NCBI RefSeq assembly: GCF_026914185.1
Contig: NC_070560.1
Span: 2,595,501-2,659,500, forward strand
Direction of reading: 5' to 3'
DNA: 64,000 bases
Source of the DNA: Puccinia triticina
Taxonomy: Eukaryota; Basidiomycota; Pucciniomycetes; Pucciniales; Pucciniaceae
Shown: positions 10,578-21,989 of the stretch, one piece after another
Numbering within the stretch: position 1 is the first letter of the stretch
Layout: each line of letters begins with the position of its first letter
The notes under the pieces: generated by a model
What the model was told of the DNA's origin: nothing
The model's input: the letters and a program-made list of their open reading frames with translations, nothing else
Databases searched by the model: none
Program-made: the position numbers and the translations under genes

Positions 10578-11085
10578 CCGGATAAGCGTTGACAGGCGTT
10601 CCTAGCAACGGTAAAACCACTGCGCTGCAAGCAGCCCAGAGGTTTTTTTGGGAGCGCCCCGCTGCGCTAAAAGCTGATTAAGTTCAAGGGAAAAAACTGA
10701 TGATTTCAGCGCCGCTAAATCAGCGGTCATACATTGACCTCTGACAGCCGCTGACTGCTTTTTCAGCGTCAGAGCGGTGATTTTGAGGCGCTCCAACATG
10801 TTCATAAGGACCAATTGAGGTCCAAAGGTGGGTAAATGGGTGGTGGGGAGGTTGATTGTGTGGATGAAACTCTGTAGTGAGTGCGCTGGCAGCGCCACTG
10901 TCACTGCAGCCATGTTCAGTTCCCAATAGGGCGCAGAAAAATCAGCGCGCTGACGCTGAAAAAGCAGTCAGCGGCTGTTCAGCAGTCATTCTGCTGTGCT
11001 GCGCTGATATTCATTGTTAGTGCCCTTCAGCGGCGCTGCGCTAATGCTGATCAACAGCAGGCATCCACGGCGAACCGCTGAAGTC
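10578..11085. repeat. GCGCTAA/AGCGGC palindromic cluster
   Basis: Dense in short dyads such as GCTGCGCTAAAAGC, CAGCGCCGCTAAATCAGCGG and TTTTTCAGCGTCAGAGCGG. The same vocabulary recurs at 11930-12165, 12300-12690, 18731-18962, 20195-20750, 49085-49255 and 51533-52164. At two of those places the cluster lies inside a TIR element with CAACGGTGGG ends, so this is probably a degraded member of that element family. Confidence 0.55.
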
Positions 11086-11929
11086 AGAGTTGTAAGACTC
11101 AAAAGGGGCTGTGAAACACTTTTGCTGAATGGAGAAGGGGATGACGGAGGTGAAAACTCTGACCTTCTATAATACCAGCTACAAGACCCACCAAGGGAAA
11201 GTTTTAACAAGGTGATAGGAGTTGAATGCTCAAGATGAGTTTGTTCAAGACATAGTATAATGATGTATTGCTATGTAAGGGTTGTTATGAGTGTAGTAGT
11301 AGGTTGTAAGTATTGTGAGTACAAGCAGTGAGTAAATCACTGATGAGTAGTAGACAGGGGAAAAAAAATGGGGGGGGGGGGGGAGAGAGCTCCTTATATA
11401 GACAAATGTGAGTGATTTTTGCTCCAGGGGGGGCTGTGCAAATACAGGACTGGCTGTGTACAATTTATGCAAGGAGTGCGTGCATGAGTGAGACTGTGCT
11501 TAATTTATGCAAGGAGGTGCATGAATGAGGCGGGGAACAATGGGGTTGCGGGGCACAGCCTGCAGGGGCAGTGCTACATGATGTAATGCAGATGGCAAAC
11601 AAATACAAACTAATATATGCAGTGGAGCTAGAGTGGAGCGGAGAACATATGGGAGTGTATGTGTAAGTGCGGTAAAAGGTGGCTTGAGATGCATGACAGG
11701 GGTTTGACAGGATGCTACAGGTTGTCCAAAGGGCTAACTTCCAGTGTAGTAGCTCTGGTTATGCTTCCAGTGGTGAATAGGGGTAAGTTTGGCCGTAGAT
11801 TCCATTTCTGGGTTCCATATGGCTGTACTGTGAGGCATTCTATGAATAATTACGCAAATGAGAGAAAAACTTTTGATTTTTCTCATTTTCATCTGCCACA
11901 CCTGGGGGGGAAAAATATGTTAGCGGTAA
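11086..11929. other. Unassigned sequence
   Basis: Low-complexity GTAGTAG-rich sequence with a poly-G tract at about 11370-11384. Only short ORFs without recognisable family. Nothing further supported. Confidence 0.4.
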
Positions 11930-12690
11930 ATCTGCTAAAATACTGAGGGGAAATAATCTGTTAGCGGTGAATCCGCTATGCTAACAGTTAGTGTTGCAAT
12001 GTTTTTTCTGTGCTAACGCTGAAAAAGTGTTAGCACGGAAAAAACAAGTTACACTACGTGATTAGTTTAGCAGTGTAGAATCCCACTAATGCTGCAAGTT
12101 TTTGCTCAAAAAGAATTGCTCTACGCTAAAGCATAGCGGCCCTGTAGCGTAGTAGCCCACCCTTGCCAGATGAATAAAATATGGGGATGCTGATTTTTAC
12201 ATGCTATGTTTTACATGGCATCCACCCTGCAAAAAGGAGAACATGTAAAGTTGTGTAACGGTTGCAATTGGCCCAACTTGACATTCCATCACAAAAATTC
12301 CACCCCATGTAAACAAGGGTGAAAGCGCTGCCCTTCAAAAAGCGCAGCGGTTTTGGTGGCCGCTGCGCTGCACTGAAAGTAGCAGCCCCGCCCGCTGCGC
12401 TACCGCTTTTTGAGCTGGCCGCGTAGCGCTCCCCCGCTGCCAGCCAAAAAAGCGCAGTGCAGCGCAAAGCACTGCTGTTTTGGTGGCCGCTGCGCGGCGC
12501 TGAAAGGAGCGGCCCTGCCCGCTGCGCTACCACTTTTTGGGTCGGGGAAAAAGCGGGTCCCCGCTATTTTCAGCGGGACTGGCGCTGCGCTGCCGCTTTT
12601 TGGGCTGACCACGCAGCGGTTCCCCGCTGCGCTGCGCTAAAAGACCGCTTTTTTGTAGCGCAGCGCAGCGTTTCAGCCTTGATGTAAAGC
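11930..12690. repeat. GCGCTAAC palindromic clusters (two parts)
   Basis: 11930-12165 has GTTAGCGG, TGCTAACAGTTAGTG and AAAAAGTGTTAGCAC words and ends TAGCCCACCCTTG, close to the right terminus of the elements at 18731 and 51533. 12300-12690 is a denser GC-rich cluster of GCGCAGCGGTTTTGGTGGCC and CCGCTGCGCTGC words. The ORFs across it come from the repeats. ATGTAAAA words flank both parts. Confidence 0.5.
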
Positions 12691-14464
12691 AGCGCCATGT
12701 AAAACCTACCATGTAAAATCATACCTGTACTTTCTACCATACAATTTTACAATCTATTTTCCACATCCTGTGGACTATGCAAAAATCATGCAATGTGAAA
12801 CTGCAGCTTCATTCAAACTCTTGAAATTAACACAATTCTTCACAGCCATGTAAAATGGATACCATGCAAAATTATAACTTCCAACACCCAATATGCAATT
12901 TTACATGCGGTGGAAAAAATAGGAAAAATTCAGCAGATAAAATTTACAATTCATCTTAGGAGACAAAGAGCACGTAATGCAATTAATTGCACATAAGAAA
13001 AGAACAAAAACCAAATAACCTATCCAAGAAATGCAGCATGGAGCAAACAGGAAACAAAAATATAGAAGAAACAATGGCTACAACCCCAAAGCCCCCCAGC
13101 CCTTTGACTCCCTGTTTCCTTTGGCTTCCAAGTTGTGATGGTGCGCCACAATACAATCCCAGTTGATGTGCTCCAATGGCCGAGGCTGAAAATTTGTTGA
13201 GGAAACCACATTGTGGCCAAGTCAATGGCAGCCCCTTTTCCTGGTCCTGTTTGCAAGCAGCCCTCTAAGCTGGCTGTACATGCTTTCTTCCAGCGACAGG
13301 GGCCCCTCCGGGAATGGCGCTGCGAGCTTAGTAGTGGTCAATCCAGGGGCATTACCATTGTCTGTCTTTTTCTTCTAGCGGGGCTTCCTCCCCGCTGTGG
13401 AACTCCTAAAAGATCAGGAAAGAGCTGTGAGGGGAAATAGTCAACTACACTACTAATAATGTAGGAGAGGCTACAGGTGCTGGTGAGGCTGCCCTCTAGA
13501 CTAATGCTGATGGAGAGAGGGTTACACTAAGGAAAAGAAAAGGGTGTGGCTGATGATTCTCTTTGACTTAGATGGCTTTAACACTTTATGAGTCTGAGGT
13601 GTATCAATCCTACTGAGTGAGAGAGGAGAAGTGAGAAGGGGAAAAGCAGAAGCTCTTGGGAGTCACTCTGAGATGGGTAATGAGATATATGCTGAGGGAT
13701 ATATTTCTATGATGATGAAAGTGTATCTAAGTGTGATGTGTAAAGGTGCTACAGAGGGGATGTAGTAGAAAGTGCATCATGGGGATACAACATCTAGAGG
13801 GGTGTTTATATATGTGAGAAGTACTACAGGGGGGTGATACATGATGAGCACATAGTAAAAATATCTGAAGATGAGCAGTAATGATGAAGGCGCAATGACC
13901 AAAGAGTGCACATGAAAGGTAACTATGTAGAAGATGAAATAATGATGAGCATTTGATAATAACTACAAGAGCTATGAAGGAATGTACTGCTGATATCATA
14001 TGAAGAGAAAAATGAGTAATGAAGTTATGTAAGATCTGCAGTCCTATGTAGCTATGATACTAATGAATGATGTATGTAATAATGCTAAGGATATGTATGA
14101 AGAAAATACCTGCCAAAACTATACATGCCAATAACTGCTGATCCATTTGGAAATCCTAGGTGAAATGAGTGGGTGACTAGGGGTAAAATGGGGTGTAGAA
14201 TCTGAATATGAAGTAATAATGAGGTATTTATGAAGGGTTTTGGTGATATGAGGGTGATAGTATGAACAGGAACAGGGTTACCACACCGCCGCCTCAATTT
14301 CCTCGATGACAGTGACTTTCAACTGCACAAAAGAGGAACAAAACGCGGCAGACAAAAGTGAGAACTAAAGTAAGAAGAGAGAAAAAAGGAGAAGGTCAGA
14401 AGACAGACCAGGAGGGCCCTCCATAGGACTGTTCTACGTTGCTCGTCCCTCCACCTCAGTTCGA
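12691..14464. other. Unassigned sequence
   Basis: 12691-13000 is AT-rich with CCATGTAAAAT words. 13000-13440 holds short overlapping ORFs on both strands (for example a minus-strand frame 13020-13256) with no recognisable domain. 13440-14290 is ATGA-rich low-complexity sequence. No gene supported. Confidence 0.4.
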
Positions 14465-14776
14465 TCAGAGCGGCTTTGCAGAGCCACTTATGCGCAATGG
14501 GGGGCGTGTTTGGGGACAGGTTTGCGGATCTTGTTGTCTCTGCAGGCGCACCAGATTGTCGAGCTCAGCGACGCGGATCTTGGCTGCAGTGTGCGCGGTC
14601 CTTGCCCTAAGGAGGGCCTGGATGCTGAGCTGGGCGGAGCGTAGTAGCAAATGGCGAACAGAGGTGTGGAAGAGGCCGCCGGTGAGTAGGTCAATCAAGT
14701 ACCGCCGCATCCGCCCCCTCGCGCCGGCTCCGCTGACTAACTTGTGCTCCATACTCCCAATCAGGTCGTATAACAG
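14465..14776 (-). CDS. Hypothetical protein exon, helix-rich
   Basis: Open frame beginning after a CCCCAG acceptor at 14777. It reads LLYDLIGSMEHKLVSGAG, then LIDLLTGGLFHTSVRHLL and LRARTAHTAAKIRVAELDNL. The mix of Leu, Arg and Ala with spaced charges looks like a real amphipathic, possibly coiled-coil protein, but I recognise no family. The last 25 residues (Pro/Arg-rich) may be intron or relic. Opposite-strand frames here are also open because of GC content, so strand choice is tentative. Confidence 0.3.
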   Translation of the reverse strand: MLYDLIGSMEHKLVSGAGARGRMRRYLIDLLTGGLFHTSVRHLLLRSAQLSIQALLRARTAHTAAKIRVAELDNLVRLQRQQDPQTCPQTRPPLRISGSAKPL

Positions 14777-15632
14777 CTGGGGCGAGAAGGGGTGGGCAAG
14801 GGGGCAAACAGGGTGAGAGTTGGGGGCCCTGGGCAGCGGCAAGGAGGGTTTTCGGGCAGACATGTTTTACTGACGGGTCGATGGCGGAGGGGCGGGCACA
14901 AGGGACAAGGTTTGCGGGCGCAGCTGGGCTGTTGACGGGTAACCAAACTTCACATTTCAGATGGCCGCCATTGCCGGTGACCAGAGTGGCTGGATCAAGA
15001 GATCAAAGTTGGTGGGTAGGACTATGCAGTTTCTGTGTGCTTGTGGGGATTGACATGTGGCCAGCAGCGTTAGTCCAATTTTTTGCTCACTCCATTTGTG
15101 TGTAGGCCCGCGCATGTGATGAAAGATCAGAGATGGAGAGGAATAATCACAAGCTTTGACAGTCTTCCCTTGAGTCCGCCGTTGTTGCTGGCTTTGCAAT
15201 TTTGGTCATGGTCAGGTCAAGTCAGGTGAGTTGATGGAGAGGACTAAGAAAAGGGGAAATAAGGATGAGTTGTCTGTGGGATGTTTGGGAAGAGACACTG
15301 AGAAGCCGTAAAAATGAAATGGATGGCAAAAGTCAAATGAGGGAAGTGGGAGGTAGTTGTACATACATAGTTGTCTGTCACCTTGTGTTGGTCCCAATTC
15401 CAATGTCTGTGGCCCACTTAGCGATGAATGCAGGATGTGTCAAATTGAAGACTGTTACATGAGTTCAAGGATGGTTGGCGGCTTGAGGAGGAAGGTGATG
15501 ACTGTGCGTGGTTAGTTGGTGCAGGAAGAGTCCGGTTTGGGGAGGATGTACCATGTGATTGCCATTGCAAGGTTGCAAAATTACACATCTTGAGGTTTGG
15601 ATGGAGATTTGCACCCACTTGGAACAAGGTTT
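14777..15632. other. Unassigned sequence
   Basis: Overlapping short ORFs on both strands, none recognisable. No repeats of note until the duplicated tRNA-like unit begins at 15633. Confidence 0.4.
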
Positions 15633-15666
15633 GTAGAGGTAGTATATGTTGGTACACCTCACACCT

Positions 15667-15738
15667 GTGGATATAGCTCAACGGTAGAGCAACCCAGCAT
15701 GCATCGGGGAGATGCGGGTTCGATTCCCCCTGTCCGCA
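15667..15738 (+). tRNA. tRNA-like gene, copy 1 (anticodon uncertain)
   Basis: The 72-nt unit folds as a tRNA at three arms: acceptor GTGGATA with TGTCCGC (five Watson-Crick pairs, two G-T), D stem GCTC/GAGC, and a T arm around GGTTCGATTCC, a perfect B box. The A box is TAGCTCAACGG. A TTTT run at about 15745 fits a pol III terminator. The anticodon stem is poor (about three of five pairs) and position 33 is not T in the simplest fold, so I assign no amino acid. It could be a tRNA pseudogene or the tRNA-derived head of a SINE. It sits inside a 132-bp unit duplicated 225 bp downstream. Confidence 0.5.
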
Positions 15739-15891
15739 CTATTCCTTTTACTCGCTCTACAGGTTATGAGCCCAGCGCTATAGGCAGCTGCGTACCTGGG
15801 ATGAGCCTCTGGGAGGATTAGTGGGCTCTGTCACCGGTGTAGGTGTACAGGGGGTGTGTAGAGGTAGTATATGTTGGTACACCTCACACCT

Positions 15892-15963
15892 GTGGATATA
15901 GCTCAACGGTAGAGCAACCCAGCATGCATCGGGGAGATGCGGGTTCGATTCCCCCTGTCCGCA
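15892..15963 (+). tRNA. tRNA-like gene, copy 2
   Basis: Second copy of the tRNA-like unit, identical over all 72 nt to copy 1. The duplication covers 15633-15764 and 15858-15990, including the 5' flank GTAGAGGTAGTATATGTTGG and the 3' trailer with TTTT. The same doubts about anticodon and function apply. Confidence 0.5.
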
Positions 15964-15990
15964 CTATTCCTTTTACTCGCTCTACAAGGT

Positions 15991-16570
15991 TGTGAGCCAA
16001 CAGCGTGTGAAACTACCGGATGCGGGTGCGCAGGGGTGTTTTTACATTCTACCCTTTACAAGCTCAGACTTTACGTTGGGTGATTTTAGGCAAAGTAAGT
16101 GTAAAATTCTATCCAAGGGGAATTTTCTGTAGTTTTACATGTGGTGGGCTTTACATGCTTGTGTCACTGTAAAGAGGCCCATGTCAAATTCTCCCACCCC
16201 ATAAAATACTCATCATACAGGATCAAATTGGACTGAGCTAGTAGAAGCAGTTGGTGGCTCAAACTGATCAGTTCATCTTCTTCCCCAAAGACTGAATAAA
16301 ATTCAAACTTTGTGTAAGCCCCCACCACTTGTGGGGTTTCACAAGTCCTTTAAACTGCTTACATCATCCCCAACTTGCCACAAGTACTTAGACTTGTCTC
16401 CTCCCGCTTCTTCCTAGTCAAGCAGAGAGCTCTCCCTCTCTCCGCTCCAGGTAAGCCAGTCACCTTTTCCCTTTTTCTTTCCTCCTTTCTAGTTGTACTT
16501 ACAAAGAGAGCTCTCCCTCTCTCCGCTCTAGAAACTTGCAACAAAGCCCCCCAACTAGAGAATAACGATT
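15991..16570. other. Unassigned sequence
   Basis: Contains ATGTAAAA/TTTTACAT words as at 12691-12940. A CTCTCCCTCTCTCCGCTC segment occurs twice (16428 and 16510), separated by about 80 bp. No gene supported. Confidence 0.4.
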
Positions 16571-16574
16571 TGGA

Positions 16575-16890
16575 CCCGTTGCTAGGTAGCCGGCACCGCC
16601 GGCACCCGCCAGGCGGTGCCGGGTGCCTGTTTTTTTTGTGAAAAGTGGGGGGGTATCCGGGTACTGCTTGAGGTACTCGCTCAAGTGCCTCCTGATGCGG
16701 CAGGGGCTGGAGCCCGTGCCTAATACATTGCACCCGGCGAGCCGGACTTTGACCATCTCGCCAAGAGAAATTCACACCTCTCGGCGAGATGAATTTGTAC
16801 CAGCTCGCCAAGAGGAATGCATCCCTCCCGGCGAGCTGGACTTTGACCAGCTCGCCAAGAGAAATCTACACCTCTCGCACCAGGAAAAAA
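16575..16890. repeat. GGTGCC block plus GCTCGCCAAGAG inverted-repeat cluster
   Basis: 16575-16740 is the GC-rich GGCACCGCCGGCACC family. 16745-16890 has three dyads of the form AGCTCGCCAAGAG / CTCTCGGCGAGCTGG. The same dyad family recurs at 18100-18335 and 55310-55565. Confidence 0.65.
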
Positions 16891-16927
16891 AAATAGTCAC
16901 TTGATGACAAGTGACATCATGCCAGCT

Positions 16928-16995
16928 CCAGCGGGCTACCCACCATCTACCCACCATCTACCCATCATCTACCCACCATCTACCCACCATCTAAC
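16928..16995. repeat. Short tandem repeat, CTACCCACCAT units
   Basis: About six 11-bp units CTACCCACCAT, one with CCCATCAT. Confidence 0.85.
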
Positions 16996-17039
16996 CAGTT
17001 TAAGAATTTCCACAGGAGATCCTCAGTTTTTGCCGGGCA

Positions 17040-17905
17040 CCACTGATCCCCATTTCTGGTCAGCTGATACTCAGCTTTAGCTCCCAGCTTATGCTCAGCT
17101 TTGGTGCCCAGCTCATGCTCAGCTTTGTTGCCCAGATCAGAACCAGTCCTGGCCCAGCTTATTTTCAGCTTTATTCCAGTCATGGCTCAGCTTAGACTCA
17201 GATTAGGACTATCATTGGCCCAGCCAATGCTCAGCTTTGGACCAGTATTGGCTCAGCTGATTTTCAGCTTTTGATAAATCTTGGCCCAGCCAATGCTCAG
17301 ATTCTGAGTCTGACCACTCCTGTAACAGCTTATGCTCATCTGTGGACCAGCCTTGGCTCAGCTAATGCTCAGCTGTGGACCAACCTTGGCTAAGACAATG
17401 CTCAGCTGTGGACCAGCCTTGGCTCAGCTGATGCTCAGCTGTGGACCAGCCTTGGCTCAGCTGATGCTCAGCTGTGGACCAGCCTTGGCTCAGCTGATGC
17501 TCAGCTGTGGAACAGCCTTGGCTCAGGTGATATTAATCTTTTGAATAGTCTCAAAAAATCTGATACTCAGCTTTGGAACAGCCTTGGCTCAGCCAATGTT
17601 CAGCTTTGTACCAGCATTGGCTCAGGCAATGCTCAGCTTTTGAAAAATTTTGGCCCAGCTGGTGCTAATCTTTGGAACAGTATTGTCCCAGCTGATCCTA
17701 AGCTCTGCACAAGCCTTTTCCAAGATTATGCTCAGCTTTGGACCATTGTTGGCTAAGCTGATGCTCAGATTTGGAATATTCTTGGTCCAGCTGACACTTG
17801 GATTTGATTCAGGCTTGGAATATCCAATGATCAGCTGTGGCCCAGGCTCAGCCAATGCTCAGCTTTGGCCCAGGCTCAGTCAATGCCTACTGCTCAGCTT
17901 ATGAT
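17040..17905. repeat. 33-bp degenerate minisatellite, GCTCAGCTGTGGACCAGCC
   Basis: Units around GCTCAGCTGTGGACCAGCC and TTGGCTCAGCTGATG repeat with a 33-bp period, most regular at 17340-17530 and degenerate on both sides. Each unit has one or two AGCTGA/TCAGCT dyads. The ORFs here encode an 11-residue period (LMLSCGPALAQ) and are repeat products, not a gene. Confidence 0.85.
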
Positions 17906-18099
17906 GAGCATCAGCTGTTCCTGGGAAAAAAATAGGATCAGCTGACTGTGCCACATTGAGTGCTCTGGTGCAGTCCTGCAAGCTCTACAAGTGCTGGTGG
18001 AGCAGACTTGGAGCAGTGCTGGAGTAGCTCTGGAGCAGAAATCAAAGCTGCATCATGTCACCTGCCATCAAGTGACTATTTTTTTTTCCTGGTGTCGGC

Positions 18100-18500
18100 G
18101 AGAAATCCATCTCGCCAAGGGGTGTGTCTCTTGGTGAGCTGGTCAAAGTGCCGCTGGCCGAGAGGAATATACACCTCCTCATGGCGAGCTGAATTTTTAC
18201 ACCAGCTCGCCAAGAGTGTTATTCCCGGTGAGCTGGTAAAATCCCAGTCTGCCAAGAGGTGTGTATTCATCTAGGCAAGCTGGACTTGACCAGCTCGCCA
18301 AGAGATATACCTCTTGGCAAGCTGGACTTTGGGGAATTGGTGTCCCCAGTCCCGTACGCCAAGTATGTGAAAAAAAGGCACAAAGTACCGCCGGTACCCG
18401 CCCCAAGAACCGCTGGTACCCGCCAGGCAGTGCTGGGTGTGGTACTTGGTCCCTGCTTTGGGAAAAAAATGTACCCGGTACCTGGGTCCAAATTGTTATT
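18100..18500. repeat. GCTCGCCAAGAG dyads plus GGTACC block
   Basis: 18100-18335 holds dyads such as CAGCTCGCCAAGAG...CTCTTGGCAAGCTGG. 18385-18490 is the GGTACCCGCC family (CCGGTACCCGCCCC, TACCCGGTACCTGGG). Same vocabularies and the same order of blocks as 16575-16890, reversed. Confidence 0.65.
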
Positions 18501-18730
18501 CTCTACCCCCAACGTTGGAACTAGAACATTTCATGGCCCTTGTGCCCCTTTGACAACGCTCAGTGAAGGACTCAATAGAGTCCTAACACTTTGAGTCTGG
18601 TTTGAATAGGGGGTTTCATTGGTGGTACAAAAGCCAGGCACGCAGGAGGGTACCAAGATCCATGTGCAGTGATTGACGGGCGGAGTTCCCAGCCAGGTTC
18701 TCAGTCCGAGCCTGAGCACCTGGCAAGAAC

Positions 18731-18962
18731 CAACGGTGGGCCAGCTACAAAAACCGTGGTGTAACAGGGCACAAAAAAGCGCCCGCTACGCTGCGCTACA
18801 GTGCGTTTTAGTGGGTTTTTGGCCTATTTTGCGGCTAAAAGGGCTGTGGCGTAGCGGCGTTAGCGCGGCGCTAACACTACAGGAAAATATGGCTACTTTC
18901 ATTACCGCTACACTAACAATAAGAGGCCTTGAAGCGTAGTGTAGTGGAGCGGCCCACGATTG
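18731..18962. mobile_element. TIR element E1 (CAACGGTGGG ends, 7-bp flank repeat)
   Basis: 232 bp starting CAACGGTGGGCCAGCTA and ending GGAGCGGCCCACGATTG. The flanks CAAGAAC (18724-18730) and CAAGAAA (18963-18969) match at six of seven bases. The interior is rich in GCGCTAACACTA and CTACGCTGCGCTAC dyads. It shares ends and flank-repeat length with E2 (28892-29299) and E3 (51533-52164). Non-coding and non-autonomous; superfamily not assigned. Confidence 0.65.
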
Positions 18963-18969
18963 CAAGAAA

Positions 18970-19625
18970 ATATTCAATGGGTTGTTATAGTTCTCAGGAC
19001 TGAGGATCTCTCTTCCCCCATCTGCTCTCACTGTCCATCACTTTCAGCACTTCCTTCTCCTCAACAACAAAAGCAAAAAAAAAATCCTGACCACCCACCC
19101 ATTGAATATTATTAGTTTACATTGAATTAGAAATCATGAATGAGGGGGGAATGTGTTTGCAATTCCAAAAAAAAAAGGGGGGGGGGAGAAGAGAGGTTGA
19201 AATAATGGCTTTCTTGCCCTAAAACTTTTAGTTTTCATATCTTTTTATTCCTCCTCTCTCAATAGGGAGAACAAACACTCTAGTCTGATTGAGGTTTTGT
19301 GTTCTCCCCCAGGCAACACGCTACCAGTGGGAAAAAGAGAAAAAACAATGTCAGTCTCTTCCTGCACTTGGGTAGTTTCCCTACCTATCATAGAGATGTC
19401 TCATTGCATTCATAAAACACGCTTGTCAGCGGTACAGTTCACAAAGCGCAGTGTCAGGTCTCAATCAAAACAAACAGCAAAGTTGGTCAGTTCAAAAGTC
19501 ATTTCCCCACCTGCCAAGCTCTCACCAGTGGATTGCTGAGACCCCCTCCCCTCCTTTGCCGTTCTTGAAAGACCAACCATGTCTGATCAAAACCCTTCAA
19601 TCCAAAATTCTAATTCCTGGAAGCA
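18970..19625. other. Unassigned sequence
   Basis: Has an A-rich run followed by poly-G near 19175. No recognisable ORF or repeat until the TGCCAGGCA array starts at about 19628. Confidence 0.4.
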
Positions 19626-19627
19626 CT

Positions 19628-19895
19628 GAGGGCATTTGCCAGGCATTTTCAGGCATTTGTCAGGCATTTGCCAGGCATTTGCCAGGCATGGCCAGGCATT
19701 TGCCAGGCATGGCCAGGCATTTGCCAGGCATGGCCAGGCATTTGCCAGGCATGGCCAGGCATTTGCCAGGCATGGCCAGGCATTTGCCAGGCATGGCCAG
19801 GCATTTGCCAGGCATGGCCAGGCATTTGCCAGGCATGGCCAGGCATTTGCCAGGCATTTTCCAGTAATTGCCAGGCATTTTCCAGGCATTGCCAG
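19628..19895. repeat. TGCCAGGCA array 1
   Basis: Tandem units alternating TTTGCCAGGCAT and GGCCAGGCAT, mostly as a regular 21-bp dimer. The core TGCC-A-GGCA is itself a dyad. It is open in several frames on both strands with a 7-residue period, so its ORFs are repeat products. Similar arrays: 20755-21597, 24426-24787, 28596-28799. Confidence 0.93.
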
Positions 19896-20194
19896 AAACA
19901 GTGTGTCCACTGCGCTGTGTTTAGTGCAGCACAGTGATTTTGTGGGTTGATGCTGTAGGGGTTTGCACAACAAGTCATGTATATAGTTACGAGTTGTAGG
20001 GGGATTTGAAGCCCATGGGGGAATTAGAAATTCTGATTATCAATTACTATCTTGCTCTACAGGTTTTGAGCCTTTGCAAATAGGATCTCAAGACTCTACA
20101 AAAATTCTCCCTTAGAACCCAATTCCAACTCTATTTGCTACATGCAGCAGACAGATCACTGCGCTACCCAATTTTTGATTTCCCAGGAAAAAAA
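19896..20194. other. Unassigned spacer
   Basis: No gene seen. A CGCTCTAC-like segment at about 20055 resembles the flanks of the tRNA-like units at 15.7-16.0 kb. Confidence 0.35.
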
Positions 20195-20750
20195 AGTGAA
20201 TTGTAGCGCGCTAAATCAGCGGTCATGTAAACTAGCAATGTACCACTGATTTTTAGCGTTAGCACAGCGTAATTCCGCGAACAAAGCGGTCAGCGTGGTG
20301 GTTTACTGCTGCTTTTCTACTTACAAGGAGAAAACACACTGGGAAAAAAGTGGAAAGGCGGAAGCTTTGAGCAGACAGCAAGCATGCTGCGCACCCACAA
20401 CGTGGTTGCTATCCGCTGATTTAGCGGGTAGCAACCACATGGCAGGCAATGCTGCGGACCTGCTACATGGTTTCTACCCGGTGATTTGGCGGTTAGCAAC
20501 CATGTAGTGGGCATGTAGCTGCGTGTAGCGGGGTTTTGATATTGCTTTGCTTTTATCCAGTGAAAGCAGAAATTTTTCTGCTGTGCTTTTGCTCAATGCC
20601 CTGGGAGGGTAGTGGTCAATTGCTGAGTGTAGAGAGTAGCGCAGCTGGGACACCGCTGCGCTATTACTTTTTTGGTCTGGCCATATAGGCGTCAACCGCT
20701 ACGCTAAGCTAAATGTCCACTTTTTTTTAGCTTAGCGCGGCGGATACACT
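20195..20750. repeat. AGCGGTTAGC/GCGCTAA palindromic cluster
   Basis: Dyad-rich: TTGTAGCGCGCTAAATCAGCGG, GATTTAGCGGGTAGCAACCA and GATTTGGCGGTTAGCAACCA recur. Ends TTAGCGCGGCGG just before the TGCCAGGCA array. Same family as 10578-11085. Confidence 0.55.
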
Positions 20751-20754
20751 GTTG

Positions 20755-21597
20755 TTGCCAGGCATTTCCAGGCATTTGCCAGGCATTGCCAGGCATTTGA
20801 CAGCCATTTGCCAGGCATTGCCAGGTATTTTCCAGGCATTGCTAGGTATTTGCCAGGCATTGCCAGGTATTTGCCAGGCATTTGCCAGGCATTGCCAGGC
20901 GTTTGCAAAGCATTGCCAGGCGTTTGCAAAGCATTGCCAGGCGTTTTCCAGGCATTGCCAGGCGTTTGTAAGGCATTGCCAGGCATTTGCCAGGCATTGC
21001 CAGGCATTTGCCAGGCATTGCCAGGCATTTGCCAGGCATTTTACAGCCATTTGCCAGGCATTGCCAGGTATTTGTCAGGCATTGCCAGGTATTTGCCAGG
21101 CATTGCCAGGTATTTTCCAGGCATTGCCAGGTATTTTCCAGGCATTGCCAGGTATTTGCCAGGCATTGCCAGGTATTTGCCAGGCATTGCCAGGTATTTG
21201 CCAGGCATTTGCCAGGCATTGCCAGGCATTTGCCAGGCATTTGCCAGGCATTGCCAGGCATTTGCCAGGCATTTGCCAGGCATTTTCCAGGAATTTGCCA
21301 GGCATTTGCGAGGCATTGCCAGGCGTTTGCCAGGTATTGCCAGGCATTTGCCAGGCATTTGCCAGGCATTTGCCAGGGATTTGCCAGGGATTTGCCAGGG
21401 ATTTGCCAGGCATTTGCCAGGCATTTGCCAGGCATTTGCCAGGCATTTGCCAGGCATTTGCCAGGCATTTGCCAGGCATTTTCCAGGCATTTGCCAGGCA
21501 TTTGCCAGGCGTTTGCCAGATGTTTGCCAGGCATTGCCAGGCGTTTGCCAGGCATTGCCAGGCATTGCCACGCATTTGCCAGGCATTGCCAGGTGTC
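20755..21597. repeat. TGCCAGGCA array 2 (largest)
   Basis: About 840 bp of 10- to 12-bp monomers (TTGCCAGGCA, TTTGCCAGGCA) with variants GGTATT, GGCGTT and GGGATT that are themselves locally amplified (for example three GGGATTTGCCA near 21375-21405). That indicates repeated local expansion. Long ORFs on both strands are spurious. Confidence 0.93.
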
Positions 21598-21989
21598 AGC
21601 CTTAGAGATACATCAAGTATCCAAAAGACTGCAATCACTTAGTAAATAATAATAATTAGTGCATTATTATTGCAGAATCATATTCCTCATCATAAATTAA
21701 GGGGGGTCACCCACTCAAAGCAACCCCTTATTCCTATTCCTTCATGTACTAATTGCATAATTAAGAATTGGCCCCAGAAAGCGCCCAACAAGGTATTACA
21801 TACAAAAAATTAGTAAAATAAACAAGTTGAATAAAATTAAACTACTGTACATTAAAGAGTAATATTACTTGTGTAAAAATACCCCCTGAAAACATTATGT
21901 AGACTTCTACTGAAGCTTTTTCACATGAAAATAGGTTATCAATATGTCATGTGACAGAGTCAGGGAAATTGGTCTATTATAATACAAAA
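21598..21989. other. Unassigned, begins like an LTR
   Basis: The first 14 bases, TGTCAGCCTTAGAG at about 21594, equal the start of the Ty3 LTRs here, but the following sequence diverges at once and I find no matching end. The rest is AT-rich with an AAGGGGGGTCACCC segment. No gene. Confidence 0.35.

Noticed and set aside
21594..21989. Solo LTR starting TGTCAGCCTTAGAG at 21594
   Set aside because: Only the first 14 bases match; no end, no 5-bp target duplication found.
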